Source: Carboxydocella sporoproducens DSM 16521 (GTDB lineage Bacteria; Bacillota; GCA-003054495; Carboxydocellales; Carboxydocellaceae). From it: a stretch of 64,000 nucleotides of DNA. The notes below the pieces were generated by a model that saw nothing but the letters and a program-made list of their open reading frames with translations, was not told the DNA's origin and ran no database searches. Below, in pieces: positions 43,614 through 52,521 of this stretch (position 1 is the stretch's first letter; each line of letters opens with the position of its first letter). A program made the translations under genes and the position numbers. The DNA lies in assembly GCF_900167165.1 (NCBI RefSeq), contig NZ_FUXM01000003.1, forward strand, positions 80,716 to 144,715, given 5' to 3'.

Positions 43614-44255
43614 GTGAGCACTGAAAAAAAATGGGCGATGGTAATCGATTTGCAGAAATGTATTGGTTGTGATACTTGCACAGTGGCCTGTAAAGCAGAA
43701 AACCGCACTCCGCCTGGAGTAACCTACAATGTGGTTATTGAGGAGGAACGGGGAACTTATCCCAATGTCAGCAAGGTTCATGTGCCCAGGCCCTGTATGC
43801 AGTGTGACCGGCCCGCCTGTGTCCAGGTTTGCCCGGTCAAAGCAACCTATAAACTGGAAAACGGGATCACCGCCATTGACTATGATCGCTGTATCGGCTG
43901 CCGCTACTGTATTATAAACTGTCCTTATGGAGCCAGGTATTTTGACTTCGGGCTGGATTATAGCCAGGAGATGGTTGGATGTAACGAGGTACAGGCCCCC
44001 GAATACGGTATTGACAGAGGTAAGCGGGAAAAAGGCAAGTCTCCGATAGGGAATGTTCGTAAATGCATGTTCTGTTATCACCGTTTACAGCGCGGAGAAG
44101 AACCGGCCTGTGTTGAGGTTTGCCTGGGAGATGCCCGTTATTTTGGCGATCTTAATGATCCGGAAAGTGTGGTCTCAAAATTGGCAGCAAGTCCAAGGGC
44201 TTTTGTTCTGCAGGAAGAAATGGGAACTAAGCCCAGGGTCATCTACTTGAAATAA
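43614..44255 (+). CDS. DmsB/PsrB/TtrB-like four-cluster ferredoxin subunit
   Basis: A 213-residue electron-transfer subunit. Four [4Fe-4S] motifs appear: [45 protein letters not shown] and [20 protein letters not shown]. There is no signal peptide, so it is likely carried out with the Tat-dependent catalytic subunit. The GTG start has AAAGGAGAA. Its role is to relay electrons from the NrfD-like membrane subunit to the molybdenum subunit. Confidence 0.92.
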   Translation: MSTEKKWAMVIDLQKCIGCDTCTVACKAENRTPPGVTYNVVIEEERGTYPNVSKVHVPRPCMQCDRPACVQVCPVKATYKLENGITAIDYDRCIGCRYCIINCPYGARYFDFGLDYSQEMVGCNEVQAPEYGIDRGKREKGKSPIGNVRKCMFCYHRLQRGEEPACVEVCLGDARYFGDLNDPESVVSKLAASPRAFVLQEEMGTKPRVIYLK

Positions 44256-44286
44256 TGTTCAATAATAAGAGGAGGATGTGAGTACG

Positions 44287-45555
44287 GTGAAAAGCAGCGA
44301 ACAGTTGACTAAAGCCTGGTATGGGGTACTCATTTTATTAATGGCGCTCGGCGGCTGGGCGATTATCGAAAGAATTAACGCCGGATTGGCCGTTACCAAT
44401 TTGACCAGTGCTACACCCTGGGGAGCCTGGGTAGCTTTCTATATCTTTTTTGTGGGTTTAAGTGCCGGTTCTTTTCTCCTGTCTACCATGATCTTCGTTT
44501 TCAAGATGGAACAGTATGAAAAAATTGGTCGGGATGCCTTGCTGGTGGCCATTCTCAGTATGGTTTTGGCCATGTGCTTTATCTTACTGGATTTGGGGAG
44601 GATGGAACGGTTCTGGCATACTCTCCGTTACTGGAATTTTACCAGTGTGCTGGCCTGGGAAGTTCGTTTTTATGTAATCTATGTTGGCTTATTAACTGCT
44701 GAACTTTACTTCTCCATGCGCCAGGATCTGATTCGGGTTGCTCAAGGCACAGGGTGGCAAGCGTCTCTGGCTCGCTTCCTTACCTTTGGCAGTACTGACC
44801 TGAGCGAAGAATCGAAACAACGGGATCATAGATGGTTGAAAATTTTAGGCTCAATCGGGATTCCCATCGCTATATTCGGAGTTCACGGTGGTACAGGAAC
44901 GCTGTTTGCAGTGGCCAAAGCCCGGGCTTTCTGGAATAGCGGCCTTTTCCCGGTAATCTTTGTTGTCTCTGCTCTGGTTTCCGGTACCGCTCTGTTGCTG
45001 GCCTTTTATGTAATCCGGACCAAGGTAATGGGTCGTGAAGTCGATAAGGATATGGTCAAATCTCTGGCCGGACTTTTAAGCCTGTTCCTGCTTGTGGATG
45101 TAGGTCTGGAATTCTATGAATTCTTTGTTGGCGCCTATGGGCTGGAACATGCGGAACTGGCTACTATTGAAACTATCTTCGAGAGTCCTTTTTCCTGGTC
45201 ATTCTGGTGGATACAAATGTTTTTGGGAGTAGTTGTTCCGTTATTCATTTTCTTTAACAGCAAGCTAAAAGAATCAGTTAAGGCCATTACCGTGGGAGCT
45301 GTTCTGGTAGTGATAGGTATTCTGGGTGTGCGGTTTAACATTGTAGTCCCTGCTTTAATTGTACCTGTTTTACACGGATTGCCCTGGGGCTATTACTATC
45401 CGACTTTAATCGAATGGGTCAGCAGTATTGGAATTATAGCTTTCGGTCTCTTTTTATACTCGGTAGCAATCAAGGCTTTACCGATTGATGCAATAGAAGA
45501 CATCGAAGATATTAAGGAGGGAAAACTATATGGCGCAACTAAAGAAGTCTATTAA
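44287..45555 (+). CDS. NrfD/PsrC-family quinol-oxidising membrane subunit
   Basis: A 422-residue integral membrane protein with about ten helices. LDLGRMERFWHTLRYWN early in the chain and FGVHGGTGTLFAVAKARAFW are typical of PsrC/NrfD/TtrC proteins, which oxidise menaquinol or anchor the enzyme. GAGGAGG (44269-44275) is 11 nt before GTG 44287 and only 2 nt before GTG 44278, so I prefer 44287; the difference is three residues. The end overlaps the catalytic subunit gene by 26 nt. Confidence 0.88.
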   Translation: MKSSEQLTKAWYGVLILLMALGGWAIIERINAGLAVTNLTSATPWGAWVAFYIFFVGLSAGSFLLSTMIFVFKMEQYEKIGRDALLVAILSMVLAMCFILLDLGRMERFWHTLRYWNFTSVLAWEVRFYVIYVGLLTAELYFSMRQDLIRVAQGTGWQASLARFLTFGSTDLSEESKQRDHRWLKILGSIGIPIAIFGVHGGTGTLFAVAKARAFWNSGLFPVIFVVSALVSGTALLLAFYVIRTKVMGREVDKDMVKSLAGLLSLFLLVDVGLEFYEFFVGAYGLEHAELATIETIFESPFSWSFWWIQMFLGVVVPLFIFFNSKLKESVKAITVGAVLVVIGILGVRFNIVVPALIVPVLHGLPWGYYYPTLIEWVSSIGIIAFGLFLYSVAIKALPIDAIEDIEDIKEGKLYGATKEVY

Positions 45556-48500
45556 AATTAGCAGAAGAAGTTTTATTAAAACTGGTGCAGTCCTGGCGGG
45601 AGTAGGAATGGTGGCTCCTGCTGCCCTGGGGTCTGAGCAGTCAATGGTTGAAAACTGGTTCCTGGATGATCCCCATGGAACGGGAAAAGAGACCCTGAAT
45701 TATGGCGCTGAGGATGTCATCTATACAACCTGTGAACAGTGTAATACCCATTGTACTCTGAAAGCTGTGATAACTCCTGCTCAAGGCAACGGTCCTACTT
45801 CTTACATCAGAAAGTTAGCCGGCAACCCATATAGTCCACTCAATATGCAACCTTTTGGTCAGATTCCTTACAAGACTCCAGTGGATAAGGCGGCCAAAGG
45901 CAATGGTGATTTGGCCAGGGAGGGACGAGGCTTTCGGGGTGGACGGACCTGTCTCAAGGGCCAGGCTGGTATCCAGACTGCATATGATGCGTTAAGAGTG
46001 CAAAAGCCGCTGAAAAGGGTTGGGCCCAGGGGAAGCGGGCAATGGCAGAGTATTAGCTGGGAACAGGCGCTGAAGGAAATTGTTTATGGCAGCCCCGATC
46101 TGGGAACTCCGGGGTTGAAAAGCATCTGGGCCTTTGTCCCCCAAGAAGAGGTTATGTCTGATTGGGAAAAGGTGAAGAAAGGGGAGCTGTCCCAGGAGGA
46201 ATTTGATGCGAAATACAAGGATGTACTGATCGATACCAAACATCCGGATTTGGGACCCAGGGCTAACCAGATTGTAGGCTTTTTCGGGGACCGGCGGGAG
46301 TTCTTCAAGGACAGATACTGGAGCCAGACTATTGGCAGCATTAACAGCCTTGACCATGGCGGTATTTGTGGTGTTAATGGTGTAATAGGGAATGTACAGT
46401 CTTTTAATAGTGAAAAACCGAAAAAGCGTATGTATGCTGATGTGGACAATGCTGAGTTTGTCATTGTCTGGGGAACTGACCCGCTGGTAGCCAACAAGGG
46501 ACCGACCTGGCTGGCGCCCAAATTCATGAATGCTCTCAAAAGAGGGATGAAGCTGGCAGTGGTGGACCCGAGATTGAGCCGGATTGCTGAGAAGGCACAT
46601 ATCTGGGTGCCCATAAAACCAGGAACCGACGCGGCTTTAGCGCTGGGAATGGCCCGCTGGATTATTGAAAACGGGCGTTATGATCTCAGGTATTTGACCA
46701 ATCCCAACCAGGCAGCAGCAAATGCTGACGGGGAACCGACCTGGTCAGATGCAACCTATTTGGTCAATCTCAGCGCCAAAGGCAAGCCCAAACTCCGGGC
46801 CAGTGACCTCGGGATCGGAACGGAAGAACAGTTTGTGGTAATTCAGAATGGGAAACCCGTACCCCATGATCAGGCTACAGAAGGACAATTAGAAGTGGAT
46901 ACGGTTATTAACGGTATCCAGGTCAAGTCGGTATTTACCCTGTTTAAGGAACGGGTTATGGAACATACCATTGAGGAATATGCCAGGATCTGTGAAATCG
47001 AACCGCAGCAGATTATCGAACTGGCCCGGGAGTTCACTTCCCATGGTAAAAAAGCTGCCATTACCTCTTATCGGGGCCCGGCAATGCATGTTAATGGTTT
47101 CTATAATTTGCGGGCAATTAACTGCCTTAACCACTTGATCGGCAATTATGACTGGAAAGGGGGCAGCATGAGCACCGGGGCCAAGTTTAAGCCTTTAGAG
47201 GGCAGGTATGATCTAATGAAAGTGCCCAAAGCCAATAAAGCCTGGGGTATTCCGCTGGTACGCAATAAGGTTGTCTATGAAAAGACTACTCTCTTTGAGC
47301 GGGATGGCTATCCGGCTAAACGTCCCTGGTTCCAGTATTCCGGCAATAATATTCAAGAGGCTTTACCCAGCGCTGCTGAAGGTTATCCTTATCCCATCAA
47401 GGCCCTGTTTATTCACCGGATTTCCCCCTTGTTATCAGTACCGGTTGGCATGGCCCACAAGGAGATTTTAAAAGATCAGAAAGCTATACCCCTTCTGGTG
47501 GTATCCGATGTGGTCATCAGTGAAACAGGAACTTATGCTGATTATATTTTACCTGATTTAACTTACCTGGAACGCTGGGGTTTTGAAACAATCTATCCCA
47601 ATTTCCCGTTGAAAGAAACCCATATTCAGCAGCCGGTAACCCGGGTTTATCCTGAAGCCCGGCAGATGGAAGACTTCTTCATTGATCTGGCCAAGGAACT
47701 GAAGTTGCCGGGAGTTGGTCCCGGAGCTTTCCCGGATGGCAGTTCACTGGATCGGGCCGAGGACTTTTATCTGAAACTGGTGGCCAACATTGCTTATGAT
47801 GGAAAAGAACCTGTACCGGAAGCTGATGACAAAGAACTGTTAATCTTTGAAAAGTCAAGACAAAAAGCTTTAGGAAAGTTCTTCGATCTTCAGGCATGGA
47901 AAAGAGCGGTTAAGCCGGAAGAGTGGCGCAGGGTTGTCTATGTTCTAAATAGAGGGGGAAGATTTGAAAAACAGGGCAATGAATATGATGGTCCGTACCT
48001 TAAGTATAAATTAGCTTCTGAGGTTAATTTTTACTCCGAAAAAGTAGCCAAAGGGAAACACCCATATACCGGTAAACCCTTTGACGGCTTGCCCAGAATT
48101 GAAGAAATCACTTACTACAATTGCAAAAAGGTAGATATTAAGGATTATCCCCTAATTTTCATTAACTGGAAAGCAAGACATATCGGTACTCATCGCAATA
48201 TCAGCGATGCCTGGCTGCGGGAGATCGAGGCAGAAAATTATGTATGGATGAATCCGGTTGATGCCAGGAAACGCGGGCTTAATACCGGAGATTCCATTAT
48301 AATTAAATCTCCAGATTTTGAAGCGAAAGGCAAGGTGCTGGTAACTAATGGCATTAAACCCGGCGTTGTAGGATGCAGTTATAATTACGGCCATTTCGCC
48401 TATGGCGCATCCTCGGTACAAATAGACGGTAAAAAGACCAAAGTTGTGCAGCCCTATGGCCATACCCAATGGGTGGCAGGAGATAATGATACCGGTTTTG

Positions 48501-48640
48501 CCTTAGGAAGAGGTACTGGTTTTGCTGCCAATGCAGTTCAACTGGTGGATGTCACATTGAAAAACGCTTGTCTGTCCGATCCTATAGGCGGCGGAGCCAG
48601 TCAATTGGATACTAGAGTGGAAATAGTCAAAGCCTTATAA
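45530..48640 (+). CDS. Tat-exported molybdopterin oxidoreductase, tetrathionate/polysulfide reductase-like
   Basis: A 1036-residue catalytic subunit of the DMSO reductase superfamily. It has a twin-arginine signal (ISRRSFIKTG, cleavage near ALG at about 34) and a [4Fe-4S] motif CEQCNTHC...GRTCLKGQAG with an insertion. The probable Mo/W ligand is the Cys of DHGGICGVNGVIGN. VIVWGTDPLVANKG, SETGTYADYILPDLTYLERW and a C-terminal dinucleotide domain follow. Large size, the GNPYSPLNM segment and the NrfD partner suggest the TtrA/SrrA/PsrA group rather than formate dehydrogenase. Substrate (tetrathionate, thiosulfate, polysulfide, selenate or arsenate) is not fixed by sequence; sulfur is favoured by neighbours. 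A strong terminator follows. Confidence 0.85.
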   Translation: MAQLKKSIKISRRSFIKTGAVLAGVGMVAPAALGSEQSMVENWFLDDPHGTGKETLNYGAEDVIYTTCEQCNTHCTLKAVITPAQGNGPTSYIRKLAGNPYSPLNMQPFGQIPYKTPVDKAAKGNGDLAREGRGFRGGRTCLKGQAGIQTAYDALRVQKPLKRVGPRGSGQWQSISWEQALKEIVYGSPDLGTPGLKSIWAFVPQEEVMSDWEKVKKGELSQEEFDAKYKDVLIDTKHPDLGPRANQIVGFFGDRREFFKDRYWSQTIGSINSLDHGGICGVNGVIGNVQSFNSEKPKKRMYADVDNAEFVIVWGTDPLVANKGPTWLAPKFMNALKRGMKLAVVDPRLSRIAEKAHIWVPIKPGTDAALALGMARWIIENGRYDLRYLTNPNQAAANADGEPTWSDATYLVNLSAKGKPKLRASDLGIGTEEQFVVIQNGKPVPHDQATEGQLEVDTVINGIQVKSVFTLFKERVMEHTIEEYARICEIEPQQIIELAREFTSHGKKAAITSYRGPAMHVNGFYNLRAINCLNHLIGNYDWKGGSMSTGAKFKPLEGRYDLMKVPKANKAWGIPLVRNKVVYEKTTLFERDGYPAKRPWFQYSGNNIQEALPSAAEGYPYPIKALFIHRISPLLSVPVGMAHKEILKDQKAIPLLVVSDVVISETGTYADYILPDLTYLERWGFETIYPNFPLKETHIQQPVTRVYPEARQMEDFFIDLAKELKLPGVGPGAFPDGSSLDRAEDFYLKLVANIAYDGKEPVPEADDKELLIFEKSRQKALGKFFDLQAWKRAVKPEEWRRVVYVLNRGGRFEKQGNEYDGPYLKYKLASEVNFYSEKVAKGKHPYTGKPFDGLPRIEEITYYNCKKVDIKDYPLIFINWKARHIGTHRNISDAWLREIEAENYVWMNPVDARKRGLNTGDSIIIKSPDFEAKGKVLVTNGIKPGVVGCSYNYGHFAYGASSVQIDGKKTKVVQPYGHTQWVAGDNDTGFALGRGTGFAANAVQLVDVTLKNACLSDPIGGGASQLDTRVEIVKAL

Positions 48641-48646
48641 AAGTCT

Positions 48647-48676
48647 AGCCCCTGAAGCATTCAGGGGCTCAATTTT
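48647..48676 (+). terminator. Terminator after the reductase operon
   Basis: A 10-bp perfect stem AGCCCCTGAA/TTCAGGGGCT with a 3-nt loop and a CAATTTTT tail. It abuts the stop of the convergent LysR gene and may serve both strands. Confidence 0.88.
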
Positions 48677-49560
48677 TATGTCTGTTTGCAAAACCTGAAA
48701 CAGTAAGTTTTAAACTCATTAATTGCTGTGTTAAAAAATTTGTTTTTATGATAAACAAGGTTGAATTTACGCTTAATATTTAATCCGACAACCTTTACAA
48801 CTGAAACTTTACCGGTTGCTACCGCATTCTGTACCGCAAGCCGGGACATGAAGGATAGTCCAAAACCACAATGAACAGCATTGATTATAGCTTCGACACT
48901 GTTAAACACTCCAACTGCTTTCCATTTTATTCCGTGGGATTTCATGGCGGCTTCGAATACTTCACGAGTGCCGCTGCCCTCCTCTCGTACAATAAAGCTC
49001 TGATCTTCAAGCTGTGCAGTGTCAATGCTCCCTGCTTTCGCCCATTCATGCATTGGTGGGCAGACAAGCACAAGCTCATCTTCATAAACTGGTACCTTAA
49101 CTATGTCTGGCCAGTTGCCTATGCCCTCTACCAGTCCGATGTCAAGCTTGGCCACATACAGCATGTTTATAATGGTGGCCGTATTATCAATTACAGCATT
49201 TATCTGAACAGTTGGATGAGCAGCGGAAAATTCCCTGATGAGAAAGGGCAGGATTGCTGAGCCTATGGTTTTGCTGGCACCTACGCGCAAAATGCCGCCT
49301 TTTGACAGATCTGATAACCGTTTTTCAGCTTCATTTGACAGGCTTAATATGTGCGAGGCGTAAGAGTAGAGCTCCTCTCCAGCCTTCGTAAGATAAATCT
49401 TACGGCCAATCCGTTCAAAAAGCTTTATACCATAGTACCGTTCCAGTTCTACAATGGCCTGGCTAACTGGTGGTTGGGTCATATGTAGCTGTTTTGCTGC
49501 GGCCGTCATACTGCCTGTTTCGCACACTGCGAGGAATATTCGTAAATGTCGCAGAGTCAT
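48676..49560 (-). CDS. LysR-family regulator (CysL/CbbR-like)
   Basis: A 294-residue transcription factor. The N-terminal winged helix is MTLRHLRIFLAVCETGSMTA...LHMTQPPVSQAI; the rest is a periplasmic-binding-type effector domain (FIVREEGSGTREVFEAAM). ATG 49560 has GAGGTG 6 nt upstream. It is divergent from the YeiH-family gene across 123 nt, the standard layout for LysR control of that target. YeiH genes are often paired with such regulators of sulfur metabolism. Confidence 0.9.
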   Translation of the reverse strand: MTLRHLRIFLAVCETGSMTAAAKQLHMTQPPVSQAIVELERYYGIKLFERIGRKIYLTKAGEELYSYASHILSLSNEAEKRLSDLSKGGILRVGASKTIGSAILPFLIREFSAAHPTVQINAVIDNTATIINMLYVAKLDIGLVEGIGNWPDIVKVPVYEDELVLVCPPMHEWAKAGSIDTAQLEDQSFIVREEGSGTREVFEAAMKSHGIKWKAVGVFNSVEAIINAVHCGFGLSFMSRLAVQNAVATGKVSVVKVVGLNIKRKFNLVYHKNKFFNTAINEFKTYCFRFCKQT

Positions 49561-49683
49561 GTTCACACCTCAATCTATATGTATTTACATATCTTTTTCA
49601 TTTTATTTTAATATTTTACGTTTATATAAGTCAAGAGTATAATAGCTTATGGAAACAAACTGAAGGATAGGAGGAGATATTAA

Positions 49684-50763
49684 ATGCAAAATACTAAAGG
49701 TCAGGTAAAGACCGGGATTAATGAGCGAATCAAAGATGCAACTGCCTGGATTGCCGAACATCTACCAGGCTTTTTACTTGTAACTGCAGTTACTTTCATA
49801 GCAATAAAGCTTCAGTCGACAAGGCTTTTTTCAGAGGTCCTGCCATTAAGCTCGCTCATTATCGCAATAATTATAGGTATGACTATAAAGAACGTCATTT
49901 CTTTGCCAACAAGCACACAAAAAGGTATAAGTTTTAGTGCTAAAAAAATCTTAAGACTTGCTATTATTTTTCTTGGTTTTAGACTCAGTATATCACAGGT
50001 CTTAGAGGTAGGTCCCTCCGCCCTTATATCTATCCTGATTGCTACTACTTCAGCTATCCTTTTCACTTTATGGCTTGGCCGCATCATGGATGTTCCGCTT
50101 AAGCGTGCCCTGTTGCTCGGTAGCGGTGTATCTATCTGCGGCGCAGCGGCGGTAGCAGCAGTTGATGCCGTAATTAAATCCGAGGAGGAAGACACTGCAT
50201 TTGCTATTGGTGCAGTGACACTGTTCGGCACTATATTCATGTTTCTTTATCCGGCCCTGCATGGTCTTTTAAACATACCTGATCTGTTCTATGCATTGTG
50301 GGCAGGAAGCTCGATACATGAGGTTGCACAGGTAGCGGCAGCAAGTGTTGTGGCCAGCGGTCAATTCAAAGCCATGGCCTCTACCGTAAAAATGATCAGG
50401 GTGCTCTTTATTATTCCACTTACCCTTATCCTGACTTTTATCCCGTGGAACGACAATGTAACAGAAGAGGACAAAAATCCTGTTACCCCTCCACAGAAGA
50501 GCAAAATTACTATCCCGTGGTTTGCTATCCTCTTTTTTGTTATGGTGCTGATTAACTCCTTCGCCGGACTGCCACAAAATGTTGTCGCCGGGCTTATAAC
50601 TTTTGATAACTGGATTATGACTGCGGCTATGGCGGGGTTAGGTCTCGATCTCTCCTTCAAAGCAATGGCTAAAATTGGTACCCGTGCTGTTATTTTAGGT
50701 GCTGTTTCTTCGGTGTTTATTTCCATCCTCAGTGCTGCTGTAATCGGAGTTATATTAGACTAA
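49684..50763 (+). CDS. YeiH/UPF0324 family putative sulfate/sulfite exporter
   Basis: A 359-residue membrane protein with about ten helices. The family hallmarks IIIGMTIKN, GFRLSISQVLEVG, LLLGSGVSICGAAAVAA and WAGSSIHEVAQVAAA are all present. ATG 49684 follows GGAGGAGA. Members are proposed exporters of sulfate or sulfite; the neighbouring LysR gene and sulfur genes agree with that. AT-richer than the dcw genes. Confidence 0.88.
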   Translation: MQNTKGQVKTGINERIKDATAWIAEHLPGFLLVTAVTFIAIKLQSTRLFSEVLPLSSLIIAIIIGMTIKNVISLPTSTQKGISFSAKKILRLAIIFLGFRLSISQVLEVGPSALISILIATTSAILFTLWLGRIMDVPLKRALLLGSGVSICGAAAVAAVDAVIKSEEEDTAFAIGAVTLFGTIFMFLYPALHGLLNIPDLFYALWAGSSIHEVAQVAAASVVASGQFKAMASTVKMIRVLFIIPLTLILTFIPWNDNVTEEDKNPVTPPQKSKITIPWFAILFFVMVLINSFAGLPQNVVAGLITFDNWIMTAAMAGLGLDLSFKAMAKIGTRAVILGAVSSVFISILSAAVIGVILD

Positions 50764-50869
50764 GTTGAGTCTGCAGGTTTCCGTGGCACCAACGGGCCTG
50801 CTTTTTCTATTAAATTATTGAGTGATAAAAATTTCTTATCGATTCCCATATATAATAAATATAATTTAT

Positions 50870-50899
50870 TAGACAGATAAAATATGGTTATGTTACAAT
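50870..50899 (+). promoter_or_regulatory. Candidate promoter of the YeeE/YedE-tusA pair
   Basis: TAGACA (50870-50875), 18-nt spacer, TACAAT (50894-50899), 31 nt before ATG 50931. Confidence 0.5.
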
Positions 50900-50930
50900 T
50901 AGACCGAAATTGAGAGAAAGGGGGAGGATT

Positions 50931-52160
50931 ATGGGTACTTTTTGGTCCAGGGTTTACCGGAAGGCAGTGCAGGAACACTGGAGTCCAATGATAGCAGTTG
51001 GAGTGCTGGGTATCTTAAGTGCGCTCTATTTTGGTACACTGCAAACAGTTTGGGCGGTAACAGGGGAATTCACCCGCTGGGGCGGTCATCTGCTTCAGTT
51101 ATTCGGTTATGACACCGGGGAAATGAGTTATTTTAAAATTATTAAGCTCAAAGGAATGCCATGGGACCGGGTTGATGGCTGGGTGGTCTTCGGCATGTTT
51201 GCCGGCGCCCTGATTGCTGCCCTCCTGGGAGGTAATTTCAAGATACGGGTGCCGGTGCAAAGACGCCGGCTGGTGCAGGGATTGTTAGGCGGTATAATTG
51301 CTGGCTTCGGCACTAGATTAGCTATGGGTTGCAATCTGGCAGCCATGTTTACGGGAATACCGCAGTTTTCTTTACATACCTGGCTCTTTACTCTGGCGAC
51401 CATAGCCGGTACCTATCTTGGTCTTAAAATAACTTTGATGCCTTTCTTTTTGGGTAAACCGGTGATTTTGCCAGGTGGAACAGTACAAATGGCAAAAAAA
51501 TATAACAGTCATCAGCCGGTATTGGGTTTTTTGTTAGCGGCAGTGGCCATTGTTTTGGCTGTACTGGCCTGGCAGAATGGTAACGGGAAGCTGGCCCTGG
51601 CAGGATTATTTGGTCTGGCCTTTGGAGCTGTGATCGAACGGGGCCAAATCTGCTTCACCTCTGCTTTTCGTGACTTGTGGCTGGTGGGAAGAACGACGAT
51701 AACCAGGGCGATTATTGTAGGGATGGCTATCCAGTCTTTGGGTACTATTTATTTTATTGTTCACGGAACTCCGGCCAAGGTGATGTGGGCGGGAGCTGGG
51801 GCAGTTCTCGGTGGACTGCTATTTGGCTTTGGCATTGTCATTGCCGGCGGGTGTGAGACCGGCTGGATGTATCGGGCTATGGAGGGGCAATTAAATTTTT
51901 GGGTAGTAGGTATAGGGAACATCATCGGTGCTACTTTGCTGGCGATAGGCTGGGATAAAGGTATTTTCACCTCTCTGGTAGCACCCTATCCGAAGGTGGA
52001 CCTGGTGAAAATTCTCGGTCCGGCAGGGGCTTTAGCCGCAACCTATCTTTTCTTAGCGCTGATCTACGTTTGGGCTACCTGGATGGAGAAGCGCCGCAAA
52101 TATAAATCGGAAATTCATTTGCCAGTTGAAATCAATACAGCTGTGGCAGAGAGCAAATAG
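50931..52160 (+). CDS. YeeE/YedE family transporter (thiosulfate or selenium type)
   Basis: A 409-residue membrane protein with about ten helices and two YeeE/YedE repeats. Conserved cysteines appear in TRLAMGCNLAAMFTGI, ERGQICFTSAFRDLW and IAGGCETGWMYRAMEG; such cysteines line the thiosulfate path in TsuA. The longer form also resembles the YedE proteins tied to selenium metabolism. ATG 50931 has GGGGGAGG. It is followed 14 nt later by a TusA-like carrier gene, the usual pair. Confidence 0.88.
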   Translation: MGTFWSRVYRKAVQEHWSPMIAVGVLGILSALYFGTLQTVWAVTGEFTRWGGHLLQLFGYDTGEMSYFKIIKLKGMPWDRVDGWVVFGMFAGALIAALLGGNFKIRVPVQRRRLVQGLLGGIIAGFGTRLAMGCNLAAMFTGIPQFSLHTWLFTLATIAGTYLGLKITLMPFFLGKPVILPGGTVQMAKKYNSHQPVLGFLLAAVAIVLAVLAWQNGNGKLALAGLFGLAFGAVIERGQICFTSAFRDLWLVGRTTITRAIIVGMAIQSLGTIYFIVHGTPAKVMWAGAGAVLGGLLFGFGIVIAGGCETGWMYRAMEGQLNFWVVGIGNIIGATLLAIGWDKGIFTSLVAPYPKVDLVKILGPAGALAATYLFLALIYVWATWMEKRRKYKSEIHLPVEINTAVAESK

Positions 52161-52174
52161 GGGAGGAGAAGACT

Positions 52175-52429
52175 GTGGGAGATCGTTCCTTTGAGGTTGA
52201 TTTTGTACTTGATTTACGGGGTGAACCTTGTCCTTATCCGTTGATCTACAGCCTGGAAACCATCAGTAAGCTCCAGCCAGGGCAGACCCTGGAAGTGCTG
52301 GCCGACTGTCCTCAATCTTTCCGTTCGGTTCCGGAAGAGGCTGTGAAACACGGATATATTATGATGCATGAGCCGATTAAAGAAGGGCCGCTTATCAGGT
52401 TCTTCTTTAAGGTGCCGGATAAAAAATAA
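52175..52429 (+). CDS. TusA-like sulfur carrier protein
   Basis: An 84-residue SirA/TusA-fold protein. The active-site motif is LRGEPCPYPLIYSLE (CPxP, cysteine about residue 19). A second cysteine (ADCPQS) is present, as in many membrane-partnered members. The GTG start follows GGGGAGGAGAA. It likely receives sulfur (or selenium) as persulfide from the YeeE/YedE partner and passes it on. Confidence 0.88.
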   Translation: MGDRSFEVDFVLDLRGEPCPYPLIYSLETISKLQPGQTLEVLADCPQSFRSVPEEAVKHGYIMMHEPIKEGPLIRFFFKVPDKK

Positions 52430-52434
52430 ATCGA

Positions 52435-52463
52435 AAGGAAGGGAGTAATCCCTTCCTTATTTA
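52435..52463 (+). terminator. Terminator after the tusA-like gene
   Basis: A 10-bp perfect stem AAGGAAGGGA/TCCCTTCCTT with GTAA loop and ATTTATTT tail. Confidence 0.85.
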
Positions 52464-52479
52464 TTTCCCGCGAAATTCT

Positions 52480-52488
52480 TGTTATAAT
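52480..52488 (+). promoter_or_regulatory. Extended -10 promoter of the MFS gene
   Basis: TGTTATAAT, with TATAAT at 52483-52488, lies 33 nt before ATG 52522. The -35 region is weak. Confidence 0.5.
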
Positions 52489-52521
52489 AACCTGAGTACA
52501 TACTAGCAACCGGAGGTTACT

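Noticed and set aside
45530..48640. Calling the 1036-aa molybdoenzyme a second formate dehydrogenase
   Set aside because: It has a Tat signal, an NrfD partner, larger size and no Sec/Cys-His FdhA signature; it resembles tetrathionate/polysulfide reductases.
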